Below are positions 55,166-63,426 of a DNA stretch of 64,000 nucleotides, piece by piece (position 1 is the first letter of the stretch; each line of letters begins with the position of its first letter). The notes beneath the pieces were generated by a model. That model worked only from the letters and a program-made list of their open reading frames with translations. It was not told the DNA's origin and searched no databases. Origin of the DNA: Planctomycetota bacterium (GTDB lineage Bacteria; Planctomycetota; UBA1135; UBA2386); the NCBI GenBank assembly GCA_014192625.1, contig BJHM01000020.1, positions 1 through 64,000 of the forward strand, given 5' to 3'. The translations under genes and the position numbers were made by a program.

Positions 55166-55261
55166 CCACTGCGCGCCTCGGCGATTTGCGTTGGTTAGCA
55201 GCGTGCCTCGGGCCGTGTTCTTGATCAAGCCGTAGGACGCATAGCGCCGATATCTGTCGCT

Positions 55262-55819
55262 ATGACGGATGTCGCGTTATCGCCGGTTGCCCTAGCGCCG
55301 ACCACCCCTAGAACTGGGGCAAGGCTGCGCTATCGCTTCCTGTTCGATGTCGGCCTTGGTGCTGCATTGATGGCGGCACTCCATTTGTTCGTGCTGCAGA
55401 TTTCGATCGTGAAGGGGCACTCGATGGAGCCTGCATTGCACGATGGCGACCGGTTGGTGGTCGATCGGATTTCCGCCAACTTCGGCGAAGTTGGGCGCGG
55501 CGATGTGGTGGTGCTGCGCTACCCGCGCAACATCTCGGTTGATTTTGTGAAGCGCGTGGTCGGCTTGCCCGGTGATCGCATTGCGATGAAGAGTGGGCTC
55601 CTCTACGTGAATGGCGATGTGGCGGACGCTAGCTTCACTTGCATTGAGGACCGGCAGGACATGGCCGAGGTGGCGGTACCTTTGGGGGCCTACTTTGTCC
55701 TCGGCGACAACCGTCCGATCAGTTGCGATTCGCGCGAGTTTGGGCTCGTCGGCCAGGGCTTGATCAAGGGCCGCGTGCGCGCTCGTTTTTGGCCGCTCGA
55801 CCGTGTTGCGATGTTCTGA
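55262..55819 (+). CDS. lepB: Signal peptidase I
   Basis: Cleaves signal peptides outside the cytoplasm. 185 residues with one N-terminal membrane helix (about 27-47), catalytic S54 in GHSMEP and general base K97 in FVKRVVGLPGD, then YFVLGDNRPISCDSREFG, the box E that lines the site. It is a short, one-anchor form, as in many Gram-positives and planctomycetes. Here it lies between unrelated genes and has its own start after a 96-base gap. Confidence 0.95.
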   Translation: MTDVALSPVALAPTTPRTGARLRYRFLFDVGLGAALMAALHLFVLQISIVKGHSMEPALHDGDRLVVDRISANFGEVGRGDVVVLRYPRNISVDFVKRVVGLPGDRIAMKSGLLYVNGDVADASFTCIEDRQDMAEVAVPLGAYFVLGDNRPISCDSREFGLVGQGLIKGRVRARFWPLDRVAMF

Positions 55820-55869
55820 GCAACCGCGCTGCTGCCGAGCGGCGCATGTCGCGGTAGGCTTGCTGCTCA

Positions 55870-56532
55870 ATGGTGTTCACAGGCAAGGTGCTGATCGTCG
55901 GCGGAACGCAAGGCATCGGCAAAGCGGTGGCGGAAGCGCTCGGTCAAGATGCGGTTGTTTGGTCGCGTCGGCTGGGAGTTGACGCTGCAGATCCCGACAG
56001 CCTCGCTCGTGCTATGCAGCGCGATTTCGGCACTGCGCCACCTTGGGGGCTCGTGCATTCGATCGGTGACTTCGTTGAGCAGCCACTGCTCACGACCTCC
56101 GCCAAGGACTTCAAGCACCTGGTTGAGAGCAACCTTGGATCTTTGCTGCACACGCTGCAGCAAGTGGTGCCCGCAATGGTGCGCGCACGTCGTGGCCGCG
56201 TGGTCCTGTTTGCTGCGGCGGGCGTTGAACGGCAGCGCGCGATGACGCGGGCACCGGTTTACTTTGCGATCAAAGCCGCCGTTGTGCAGATGGCGCGTTC
56301 TTTGGCCGCCGAGGTTGCCGGAAGCAACGTCACCGTAAACGTCATCTCGCCGGGACTCATCGCGCACGAGCACAGCCATCTAGTGAGTCAGCAACGGTTA
56401 CTGCCGCGCGTGCCGGTTATGCGGCTTGGCAATGTTGCGGATGTGGTGCGATGTGTGCTGTGGCTGCTCGCCGAGGATGCGGGCTATGTGACGGGCGACA
56501 ACTTCACGATTGATGGCGGCATGCAGATCTGA
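55870..56532 (+). CDS. Short-chain dehydrogenase/reductase
   Basis: A 220-residue classical SDR: NAD(P) loop GGTQGIG (11-17), catalytic Y131-FAI-K135, ISPGLI and a late GDNFTIDGGMQI. The classical NNAG motif reads HSIGDF (63-68), so it is shortened. Substrate unknown; family includes FabG-like reductases, and this end (FTIDGGMQ) fits that shape. It lies 50 bases after lepB and is followed by a convergent FAH-family gene. Confidence 0.85.
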   Translation: MVFTGKVLIVGGTQGIGKAVAEALGQDAVVWSRRLGVDAADPDSLARAMQRDFGTAPPWGLVHSIGDFVEQPLLTTSAKDFKHLVESNLGSLLHTLQQVVPAMVRARRGRVVLFAAAGVERQRAMTRAPVYFAIKAAVVQMARSLAAEVAGSNVTVNVISPGLIAHEHSHLVSQQRLLPRVPVMRLGNVADVVRCVLWLLAEDAGYVTGDNFTIDGGMQI

Positions 56533-56553
56533 GGCGTAAAGCGGAGTGTCGCG

Positions 56554-57435
56554 TCAAAGCGGTGTCGCTTCGCGTTGCACCGGGTTGCTGAGTTCGCCAA
56601 GGTGCTCGATTGCAACCGTCATTTGATCGCCACATTGGATCGGACCAACGCCTTCCGGGGTGCCCATTGCGATCAGGTCGCCAGAGTGCAGCGTCGTACA
56701 GCGCGCCATGGCAACCAACGCCTGCTCGATGGAGAACACCATCTGCGAAGTGCGTGCACTTTGTCGAATTTCGCCATTCACCGTCATCGTGATCGCCAGA
56801 TCGCTGGTGTCGATCGCGTCGACCGGCACGACCATGGGGCCTACCGGACAAAACGTGTCAAAGGACTTGCTGCGCAGCCAGGGATATTTCTGGTCGCGGT
56901 CAGTGCCCTGCAACTTGCGCGCGGTCACGTCGTTTAGCAGGGTGTAGCCAGCGACCAGCGCCGTTGCTGCCGCGCCGTTCACGTACTTGGCACCGCGCTG
57001 TTGTGGATCCTCGAAGCCAAGGACCAGGGCGAGCTCGGCCTCGTGATCGACGCGCGAAAGAAGCCAGTGTGGCAGCCGCACCGGCGCGCCGTGCGGAACG
57101 AGGGTGTCCGGCAACTTGGCGAAGAAGATCGGCTCCGGCGGCGGCTCGGCACCAAACTCACGCGCGTGGGCGAGGTAGTTCTTGGCGAGGCACAGGATCT
57201 TGCCTGGCCGTGGCACCGGCAACTGAAAGCATTGCGGCAACGCCATCGGCTTGCCGCTTTGGAGTCGCGCTGTCAGGTCGCTGCGGCGCAGGCCGCCTTG
57301 CAGCAGCAGCGCCTGCACATCGAGTGGGCCAAAATCGACGAAACGCTGGCCATCCGGCTCAAAGCCGCCGGTGTGCACAACGTCACCCTGCTGAAAACGG
57401 AACCACGCGATCTTGGTTGGCAGGACCAAGGTCAC
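56554..57435 (-). CDS. Fumarylacetoacetate hydrolase-family protein
   Basis: A 293-residue FAH-fold enzyme: KILCLAKNYLAHAREFG, PEPIFFAKLPDTLVPHGAPV, VDHEAELALVLG (metal ligand Glu), NDVTARKLQ, KSFDTFCPVGPMVVP and MGTPEGVGPIQCGDQM. Members include acylpyruvases, oxaloacetate decarboxylases and 5-oxopent-3-ene-1,2,5-tricarboxylate decarboxylases, which cannot be told apart here. GTG 57435 overlaps the squalene-repeat gene stop by GTGA, so the two are translationally coupled. An upstream open stretch to 57576 was dropped. Confidence 0.88.
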   Translation of the reverse strand: MTLVLPTKIAWFRFQQGDVVHTGGFEPDGQRFVDFGPLDVQALLLQGGLRRSDLTARLQSGKPMALPQCFQLPVPRPGKILCLAKNYLAHAREFGAEPPPEPIFFAKLPDTLVPHGAPVRLPHWLLSRVDHEAELALVLGFEDPQQRGAKYVNGAAATALVAGYTLLNDVTARKLQGTDRDQKYPWLRSKSFDTFCPVGPMVVPVDAIDTSDLAITMTVNGEIRQSARTSQMVFSIEQALVAMARCTTLHSGDLIAMGTPEGVGPIQCGDQMTVAIEHLGELSNPVQREATPL

Positions 57436-59288
57436 CGGCAGTGCTCCAGTGCCAAAAGCGCGTAGCACGTGCACAAAACGTCGTAGCCTTCCATCCAGCG
57501 ATCGTTCTTGCCGTTTTGCCACGCCCCATTTGGCTGCTGCATACTTTCGAGATGCGCTCGCAGTGCCTTGCGCCAATCGAGGTTCTCCGGCTTGCCATCC
57601 TTGCCAGTCGCAGTGACCTCCTTGACAGCCGCTAGGTCGAGGGCCTGCGCGATCACCATGAAATAATAGAACAGCCCCTGGTACTTCACCTTCTCACCAA
57701 GCGCCGGATCGGCACCTGGATTTTCGGCGAGCGTCCAGTTGGCTTTGATCCATGCAACGGCAGCCTGCACGCGCTGGTCGTCGCTCTTTAGGCCGCAGAG
57801 CGTGTAGGCCTTGAGCAGCGCGTAGGTCATCGAGCCATAGCTTCGTGGGATCGACTTGCCATCGGGTAGCACGGTGTAGCCTGCCGCGGAGTTGCCCGGG
57901 TAATAGCAGGCACCGCCATCGTCGCCCGAGGTCGCGTTGATGAGTTTGCCTTGGTTGTCGGGATCTGGCACCTTGCCGGAGAAGTCGTTCACTGCTGTTA
58001 GATTCTGAGTGCGCTGCAAAAACACCAGCGCCTTTACAAACGCCTCGTGGTCTTGCGGCAGGCCGCTCTCTTTCAATGCTTGCAGCGCGAAGCTGGTGTT
58101 GCTGAGGTCCGCGCGTTGGCTGCTCGTGCCGCCGTAGCCCATCGCGCCGTAATCGCGATCGCTGCTCTGGTAGCTGTTCGCCTCAAGGAACTGGCACTTC
58201 AGGATGAACTTCTGGGCTTTGTCGATCGCCGGTTTTGCTGCGGGGTCGTTCCAGCGAGCGAGCGCGCCGGTGACCACACTGGTGGTGTAGTTGAGCACCA
58301 TCTCGCCAAACGATCCGTCCTCGTTCTGCCTGGTCAACAACCAATGCAGGCCAAGTTCGATCTGCGCCTGCTCCAGTTGGCTGCGTAGTCCGCGCGGCTT
58401 CGTCTGCAGTGCGAGCAGGCCAAGCGCGGTGATCGACGGATCCTGCACCTTCTTGCCGCCAAAGCTCATGGCAAAGATGCCGTCCTTTTGCTGCGCGAGT
58501 AGGAAGTTGAAGGCCTTCTGTTGGCTTTCCGAGAACGTGGTTGGCAGTGGACCTTGCGCCTTGTCGAGCAGCCGGTTTGCCTCCTGGCAGGCGACTAGGC
58601 GCAGGAGGTTATAGGCGAGCAGCGGCGTATCCTGGGCATCCGGCGCGGCATAGGAAGTGCGCGCAAACGCGGCTTCTTTGGTGGCGAGTTGCTGCGGGAA
58701 CGAATCGGAACGCACCAAGCCGAGCACCGCGCTGACGGCCTGCTGCCAGCCACTAGGAGGCACCGCGCGCTGTTGCAGCCAAGCGCGTGCCGTCGTGATC
58801 TCGTCGGCAAACCCGTCGCCGTCCATGATCTCTAGCGCGTCCACAACCCATGGCGTGGTGTTCGAGCGCAGAGCCTCATCGCCCTTGCCAAAACTGCCGT
58901 CGTTATTGCGTGCACGCAGCAGTGCATCGATGGATGGTCGCACGATTGGCCCATCGCTGCGGTGGTAGCACCGGTGGCAATGTCCCATTGCGCAGAGAAT
59001 CTGCGCGGTGGCAAACGTCGAGTCGCCGCCAAATGCAGCGCCCTTGCCGTGTTTGCTGATCGCGTCGATCAGCAGGTCCACTTCTTCTTTGTAGATCGTG
59101 CCCTTCTTGCGCGCCGCTTTTACTGCGGGCACCACGGTCGGCAACTCTGCGGGCACTGCAGCCAATACTGCGGCGGGTGCAGTATTATGTGCATTGTCAG
59201 GCAGCGCAGTCGTTGCCTGAGCTTCGCACGTGGCGAAGGTCGTGTTGAGCGCAAGCAGGGAAAAAGCTGCGGTAAGCAGTCTGGTCAT
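57432..59288 (-). CDS. Secreted prenyltransferase/squalene-oxidase repeat protein
   Basis: A 618-residue protein with a signal peptide (MTRLLTAAFSLLALNTTFATCEA) and alpha/alpha-toroid repeats of the squalene-cyclase type: DALLRARNNDGSFG, FLLAQQKDGIFAMSF, WLLTRQNEDGSFGE, FLQRTQNL and LESMQQPNGAWQN (QW-like). A CHRCYH motif at about residue 100 may bind metal. Catalytic DXDD of real squalene-hopene cyclases is absent. Planctomycetes have many secreted members of unknown role. ATG 59288 was chosen because of the signal peptide; FAH-family gene overlaps at the end. Confidence 0.83.
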   Translation of the reverse strand: MTRLLTAAFSLLALNTTFATCEAQATTALPDNAHNTAPAAVLAAVPAELPTVVPAVKAARKKGTIYKEEVDLLIDAISKHGKGAAFGGDSTFATAQILCAMGHCHRCYHRSDGPIVRPSIDALLRARNNDGSFGKGDEALRSNTTPWVVDALEIMDGDGFADEITTARAWLQQRAVPPSGWQQAVSAVLGLVRSDSFPQQLATKEAAFARTSYAAPDAQDTPLLAYNLLRLVACQEANRLLDKAQGPLPTTFSESQQKAFNFLLAQQKDGIFAMSFGGKKVQDPSITALGLLALQTKPRGLRSQLEQAQIELGLHWLLTRQNEDGSFGEMVLNYTTSVVTGALARWNDPAAKPAIDKAQKFILKCQFLEANSYQSSDRDYGAMGYGGTSSQRADLSNTSFALQALKESGLPQDHEAFVKALVFLQRTQNLTAVNDFSGKVPDPDNQGKLINATSGDDGGACYYPGNSAAGYTVLPDGKSIPRSYGSMTYALLKAYTLCGLKSDDQRVQAAVAWIKANWTLAENPGADPALGEKVKYQGLFYYFMVIAQALDLAAVKEVTATGKDGKPENLDWRKALRAHLESMQQPNGAWQNGKNDRWMEGYDVLCTCYALLALEHCR

Positions 59289-59432
59289 GGGCTTTTGGAC
59301 GAAGATAACCGAGGCACCTTTGACGCGACAAACGGAAACGCAAGGCCGGGGGTTCAGGCCTGAGTTTGGGATCCTCGATTGGCTGCCGTAGAGGCTCGCA
59401 CCAAGCACTCATGCGGGTATCGTTCGACCGCT

Positions 59433-60569
59433 ATGAATGAACGCCTCCGCAAGCTGCAACAATATCCGATGGTGGCTCTCGAGCAGACGAAGCGGGCGCT
59501 ATTGGCGCGTGGCTTGCGGGTGTTTGACTTTGGCACTGGGGATCCCATCGAGCCGACCGCCACGGTGATCCGCGATGCGATGCAGCGGGGGACCACCGCG
59601 GTCAGTCAATATCCGAGCGTGCATGGCCAACCAGAACTGCGGCGTGCCGCGGCGGGTTATATGCAGCGTCGCTTTGGCGTGGTGGTCGATCCCGATACTG
59701 AGATCCTGCCGACGATGGGTAGCAAGGAAGCGCTCTTCCACCTGCCAATGGTGTTGGTGCAGGTGCCGAGCGAGCACGACCTCGTGTTGTATGGCGAGCC
59801 GGCCTATCCGGTGTTTGAGATCGGCGCGCTGTTTGCGGAAGCCTGGACCTATTCGGTGCCGCTCAACGCGCAGAATCGCTACCTCATGGACCCCGACATG
59901 GTGCCCGCAGCGACGTTGAAGCGTGCTGCCGTGGTATTCCTCAACTATCCACACAACCCGACCGGTCAATGTCTGCCGGACTCGCTGTTTCGCGCCTGGG
60001 TCGCGGCCCGCGATGAATACGGCTTCACGCTGGTAAACGACGAGTGCTACGCCGACATCTATTACGAAGAGCCGCGACCGCGCTGCGTGCTGGAGTTTGG
60101 CAGGCAGGGCTGTCTCGCCGTTCATTCGTTGAGCAAGCGATCTGGCATGACGGGCTATCGCTCGGGCTTCATCGCTGGCGATCAAGAGTTGCTCGCGCAC
60201 TACCGCCGATTTCGCGCCAGTATGGGTAACGCGCCGCAGGATTTTGTGCAGGCGGCGAGCACGGTGGCGTGGAGCGATAGTGAGCACGCCGAAGTGCGGC
60301 GCAAACTGTTTGCCGAAAAGCGGCGCGTGCTGAAAGAACACTTTGGCAAGCTCGGGCTCGCCGTATACCCGAGCACCGCGTCGTTATTCTTGTGGGTCGA
60401 AGTGCCAAAGAATATGACCGACGTTGCCTACGCCGCGCGGTGCGCCGAGGCTGGCATCGTGGTCGCTGGTGGCAGTTGCTTTGGCAAGGGGCAGGAAAAC
60501 TTCTTCCGCATCGCACTGGTGCCTAGCCTAGAAGACTGCATTGCCGCAACAAAAGTCTGGCCGCACTGA
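59433..60569 (+). CDS. Class I/II PLP aminotransferase (DapC/DapL-like)
   Basis: A 378-residue fold-type I PLP enzyme: FDFGTGDPIEPTATVI, TMGSKEALFHLP, YGEPAYPVF, VVFLNYPHNPTGQ with the NPTG Asn-Pro, VNDECYADIYYE and the Schiff-base K235 in HSLSKRSGMTGYRSGF. The start and the SLSKRS segment resemble succinyldiaminopimelate aminotransferase (DapC) and the related DapL, so lysine/peptidoglycan precursor synthesis is likely but not proven. ATG 59433 is preceded by CGTTCGACCG. Divergent from the squalene-repeat gene by 144 bases. Confidence 0.85.
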   Translation: MNERLRKLQQYPMVALEQTKRALLARGLRVFDFGTGDPIEPTATVIRDAMQRGTTAVSQYPSVHGQPELRRAAAGYMQRRFGVVVDPDTEILPTMGSKEALFHLPMVLVQVPSEHDLVLYGEPAYPVFEIGALFAEAWTYSVPLNAQNRYLMDPDMVPAATLKRAAVVFLNYPHNPTGQCLPDSLFRAWVAARDEYGFTLVNDECYADIYYEEPRPRCVLEFGRQGCLAVHSLSKRSGMTGYRSGFIAGDQELLAHYRRFRASMGNAPQDFVQAASTVAWSDSEHAEVRRKLFAEKRRVLKEHFGKLGLAVYPSTASLFLWVEVPKNMTDVAYAARCAEAGIVVAGGSCFGKGQENFFRIALVPSLEDCIAATKVWPH

Positions 60570-60615
60570 GGTCTACGCCGCGCTCTCCTGCCCTCGCAGG
60601 TTGGCGCTACGCCGG

Positions 60616-60942
60616 TCAGCGTTGTAGCGGCAGACCTTCGCTCTGCCATTGCGCAATGCCGCCACGCAGGTTGGCGAGCTTTTTGAAGCCGGCGGCGGCG
60701 AGAATATCGCAGGCGGCAAGGCTGCGCATGCCGTGCTCGCAATACACCAGCCAGTTGGCGTTCACGTCGAGTTGGCCGAGGCTCCGCTGCAGCACTTGCA
60801 CTGGGATCAGCACTGCGCCAGGCAGGTGATGGCTCTGGTGTTCTGGTGGCGTGCGGACATCGAGGATCTGCAGCGAGGGGTCGTGCTTTAGGTCCTGCTG
60901 AGCTTCTTTGGGAGTGAGATCGCGGTAGGACATGGATGGCAT
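60616..60942 (-). CDS. Single-domain rhodanese
   Basis: A 108-residue sulfurtransferase-type domain: LTPKEAQQDL, ILDVRTPPEH, HLPGAVLIP, and the active-site loop C68-EHGM-R73, followed by AAGFKKLANLRGGIAQW. It transfers sulfane sulfur or acts as a thiol-transfer partner; targets unknown. Starts considered: ATG 60942 and ATG 60933. It lies 57 bases after the second pstB on the same strand, and its tail faces the aminotransferase gene. Confidence 0.9.
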   Translation of the reverse strand: MPSMSYRDLTPKEAQQDLKHDPSLQILDVRTPPEHQSHHLPGAVLIPVQVLQRSLGQLDVNANWLVYCEHGMRSLAACDILAAAGFKKLANLRGGIAQWQSEGLPLQR

Positions 60943-60999
60943 CGAAAAAGGTAGTGCTAGCGAAAGATGTAGTGCTTTGGCAAGCAACTCTGCTGCCGA

Positions 61000-61788
61000 T
61001 TAGCCAAAGCGCCCTTCTATGTAGTCTGCCGTCTCCTGCCTTGCAGGGGTGACGAACATCACGTCCGTGCGTGCATGTTCGATGACCCGGCCGAGCAGCA
61101 TGAACACGCATTCATCGCTGGCGCGCCGGGCCTGGGCCATGTTGTGCGTGACGATCAAAATCGTGTAGTTGCCGCGCAGGCTCCAGATCAGATCTTCGAT
61201 CGCACTGGTGGCTTCCGGATCCAGCGCTGAGCAAGGTTCGTCCATCAGCAGGAGGGTCGGCTTGGTCGGGAGCAGTCGCGCGATGCAGAGCTTTTGCTGT
61301 TCTTCGAGCGACAGGAGCGTGGCCTTTTGGTCGAGGCGGTCCTTCACGCGGTCCCAAAGTAGCACTTCGCGCAGCGCCGACTCGACCATGACCGCTTCGT
61401 CGGCGCGAGTCACGCGCCGTTCGCGGTGCAGTCGGCTAGCGAACAACACGTTGTCACGGATCGACAGTGGCAGTGGATTGGGGCGTTGAAACACCATCCC
61501 GATCTGGCGGCGCACTTGAATCGCCGAGGCGTCCTTGCTGTACACGTCGAAGCCGAGCACATGGATCGTGCCGGTGGTGCGGACATAGCCGAGTCGCTCA
61601 TTGATGCGGTTGCAACTACGCAAGAACGTGGATTTGCCACAACCCGATGGCCCGATCATCGCCGTGACAATGCCGCGTTCTACCGCGAGATTGACTTCAT
61701 GCAGCGCTTGAAACGAGCCATACCAAAGGTTTTGGTCGATGGCTTCGATGGCGAGGTTGGTGCCAGCCGGTTGCGTTTTTTCAGCCAA
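61000..61788 (-). CDS. pstB: Phosphate ABC transporter ATPase PstB, copy 1 (degenerate signature)
   Basis: A 262-residue nucleotide-binding domain of the Pst phosphate importer. Walker A GPSGCGKST (46-54), Q-loop Q101 (MVFQRPNP), Walker B LLLMDEP with D183 and E184, D-loop SALD, and switch H215 (VTHNM) are all intact. The signature, normally LSGGQQQR, reads LSLEEQQK (159-166), losing both Gly. TTG 61788 has a perfect upstream GGAGGG (61794-61799) at spacing 5; ATG 61803 is an alternative. It overlaps pstB copy 2 by 8 bases. See findings for the pairing with copy 2. Confidence 0.94.
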   Translation of the reverse strand: MAEKTQPAGTNLAIEAIDQNLWYGSFQALHEVNLAVERGIVTAMIGPSGCGKSTFLRSCNRINERLGYVRTTGTIHVLGFDVYSKDASAIQVRRQIGMVFQRPNPLPLSIRDNVLFASRLHRERRVTRADEAVMVESALREVLLWDRVKDRLDQKATLLSLEEQQKLCIARLLPTKPTLLLMDEPCSALDPEATSAIEDLIWSLRGNYTILIVTHNMAQARRASDECVFMLLGRVIEHARTDVMFVTPARQETADYIEGRFG

Positions 61789-62548
61789 AGCGGCCCTCCA
61801 CATATTCACGACTGCGCAGGTCTTGCACGGTGCCGGTAAATAGCTCTTCAGTCAGGTTGATCTCGATACAGCGGCCGGCGAGAAAAAATGCCGTACGATC
61901 CGCTAGGCGACGCGCTTGCTGCACAAGGTTGGTGACCAGGATGATGGTCATTTCTTGGCGCAGTTCTTTGAGCACTTCCTCGATTCGCATCGTCGTCACC
62001 GGATCGATTGCGATCGAGAACTCGTCGAGCAGTAACAGTTGCGGGTCTTGCGACAGTGCGCGCGCGATCGTCAGTCGCTGCTGTTGGCCACCGCTGAGCA
62101 GCGAACCGAGCGTCTTGAGGCGCTCCTTGACCTCGTCCCAAAGTGCCGCACGACGGAGGCAGCGCTCGACGATTTCATCCAGTTCGACTTGCTTGCGGAC
62201 ACCACGCAATCGCGGCGCCAATGCCACGTTGTCGTAGACCGATAACGGCAGGCCGACCGGCAACGGGAACACCACCCCGATGCCGCGGCGCAGCGCGTAC
62301 AGGTTCCGTAGCTTTTGCACGTCGCGACCATCGAAGCGGATCGTGCCGGTGACATTCATGCTCGGCACAAACTCATCCATACGGTTTATGGCCCGCAGGA
62401 AGGATGTCTTGCCGGCATTGGCCGGGCCGATGATGCCAAAGATCTCGTGCCGCCGAACCTTCAGAGAGACACCTTCCAGCACTGGCTTTTTGCCATAGCG
62501 GATACTGAGGTTCTCGATCTCCAGAAGGTTGTCGTTTTCGGTTACCAC
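61781..62548 (-). CDS. pstB: Phosphate ABC transporter ATPase PstB, copy 2 (degenerate Q- and H-loops)
   Basis: A 255-residue PstB-type ATPase. Walker A is GPANAGKTS (41-49), signature LSGGQQQRL (151-159) is canonical, and Walker B LLLLDEF keeps D175 and E176. The Q-loop reads VVFPLPVG, with P95 at the usual Gln, and the switch reads VTNLV, with N207 in place of His. The C-terminus EYVEGRFG matches copy 1. GTG 62548 overlaps the pstA stop (TAA at 62542-62544) by 7 bases. It is the partner predicted to complete the ATP sites of copy 1. Confidence 0.93.
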   Translation of the reverse strand: MVTENDNLLEIENLSIRYGKKPVLEGVSLKVRRHEIFGIIGPANAGKTSFLRAINRMDEFVPSMNVTGTIRFDGRDVQKLRNLYALRRGIGVVFPLPVGLPLSVYDNVALAPRLRGVRKQVELDEIVERCLRRAALWDEVKERLKTLGSLLSGGQQQRLTIARALSQDPQLLLLDEFSIAIDPVTTMRIEEVLKELRQEMTIILVTNLVQQARRLADRTAFFLAGRCIEINLTEELFTGTVQDLRSREYVEGRFG

Positions 62549-63426
62549 TTCTTCCTCCCACGCAGCTTCATGCGGAGAAAGATGGCGGCGGCGTTCATTG
62601 TCAGCACGACGCCAATCAGGGTCAGTGCGACCGAAAACGGCAGGTGCTTTGGGACGTCGTTGACTTGTGTCGAGACGTTGTAAAGGTGCAGCGACAGAGC
62701 CATTGTCTGGTCGAAGATGCTCTCTGGCGTGTATTGCATGTAGAACGCAGCGCCGGTGAACATGATCGGTGCGGTCTCGCCGACGGTGCGCGACACGACC
62801 AAGATGATGCCGGTCAGGATGCCGCTGCCTGAGTTCGGTAGCACGACGCGCCAGATGGTTTGCCAACGGGTTGCGCCAAGACTCCAGCAAGCGTCGCGGA
62901 ACGCGCGCGGCACAGCCTGCAGCGATTCGCGGGTTGCGATGATCACCACTGGCAGGGTCATGACCGCCAGCGTGCAGCTCGCGGCAAGGATCGAGTGGCC
63001 AAACTGCAGGAAGTGAACGAATGCGCCGACACCAAACAGCGCGTGCACGATCGATGGCACACCGGCGAGGTTGATGATGGCGAGATTGATCAACCGCGTG
63101 AACCAGTTGTCGCGCGCGTATTCCGTGAGGTAAATCGCGGCCGAGACACCGAGTGGCAGCGCCACGGCCAAGGCGCAAGAAGTCAGCCACAGCGTGCCAA
63201 TCAGCGCTGGGTAGATGCCGCCTTCCTTCATTCCGTTCCTCGGGTCTTCGAGTAAGAAATCGAGGCTGATGCCTGGGCTGCCGCGGAGGACCAATACGCT
63301 CAAGATCCCGAGCACTGGCAGCACCAGCACGACAGCCATGAAAAGGAACAGCAGTCTGAACCTGTTTTCTTGGCTCAGGCTGCGTCGCTCATGCGCCGTG
63401 GTGGTGAAAGGGCTGTTCTCGGTCAC
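62542..63426 (-). CDS. pstA: Phosphate ABC transporter permease PstA
   Basis: A 294-residue permease with six hydrophobic helices. The PstA marks are GGIYPALIGTLWLTS, ALPLGVSAAIYLTEYA, VPSIVHALFGVGAFV and the EAA-type loop AFRDACWSLGATRWQTIWRVVLP that docks the ATPase, ending SRTVGETAPIMFTGA. GTG 63426 overlaps the pstC stop by GTGA. It would pair with PstC to form the membrane channel. The N-terminus is polar and cytoplasmic. Confidence 0.95.
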   Translation of the reverse strand: MTENSPFTTTAHERRSLSQENRFRLLFLFMAVVLVLPVLGILSVLVLRGSPGISLDFLLEDPRNGMKEGGIYPALIGTLWLTSCALAVALPLGVSAAIYLTEYARDNWFTRLINLAIINLAGVPSIVHALFGVGAFVHFLQFGHSILAASCTLAVMTLPVVIIATRESLQAVPRAFRDACWSLGATRWQTIWRVVLPNSGSGILTGIILVVSRTVGETAPIMFTGAAFYMQYTPESIFDQTMALSLHLYNVSTQVNDVPKHLPFSVALTLIGVVLTMNAAAIFLRMKLRGRKKW

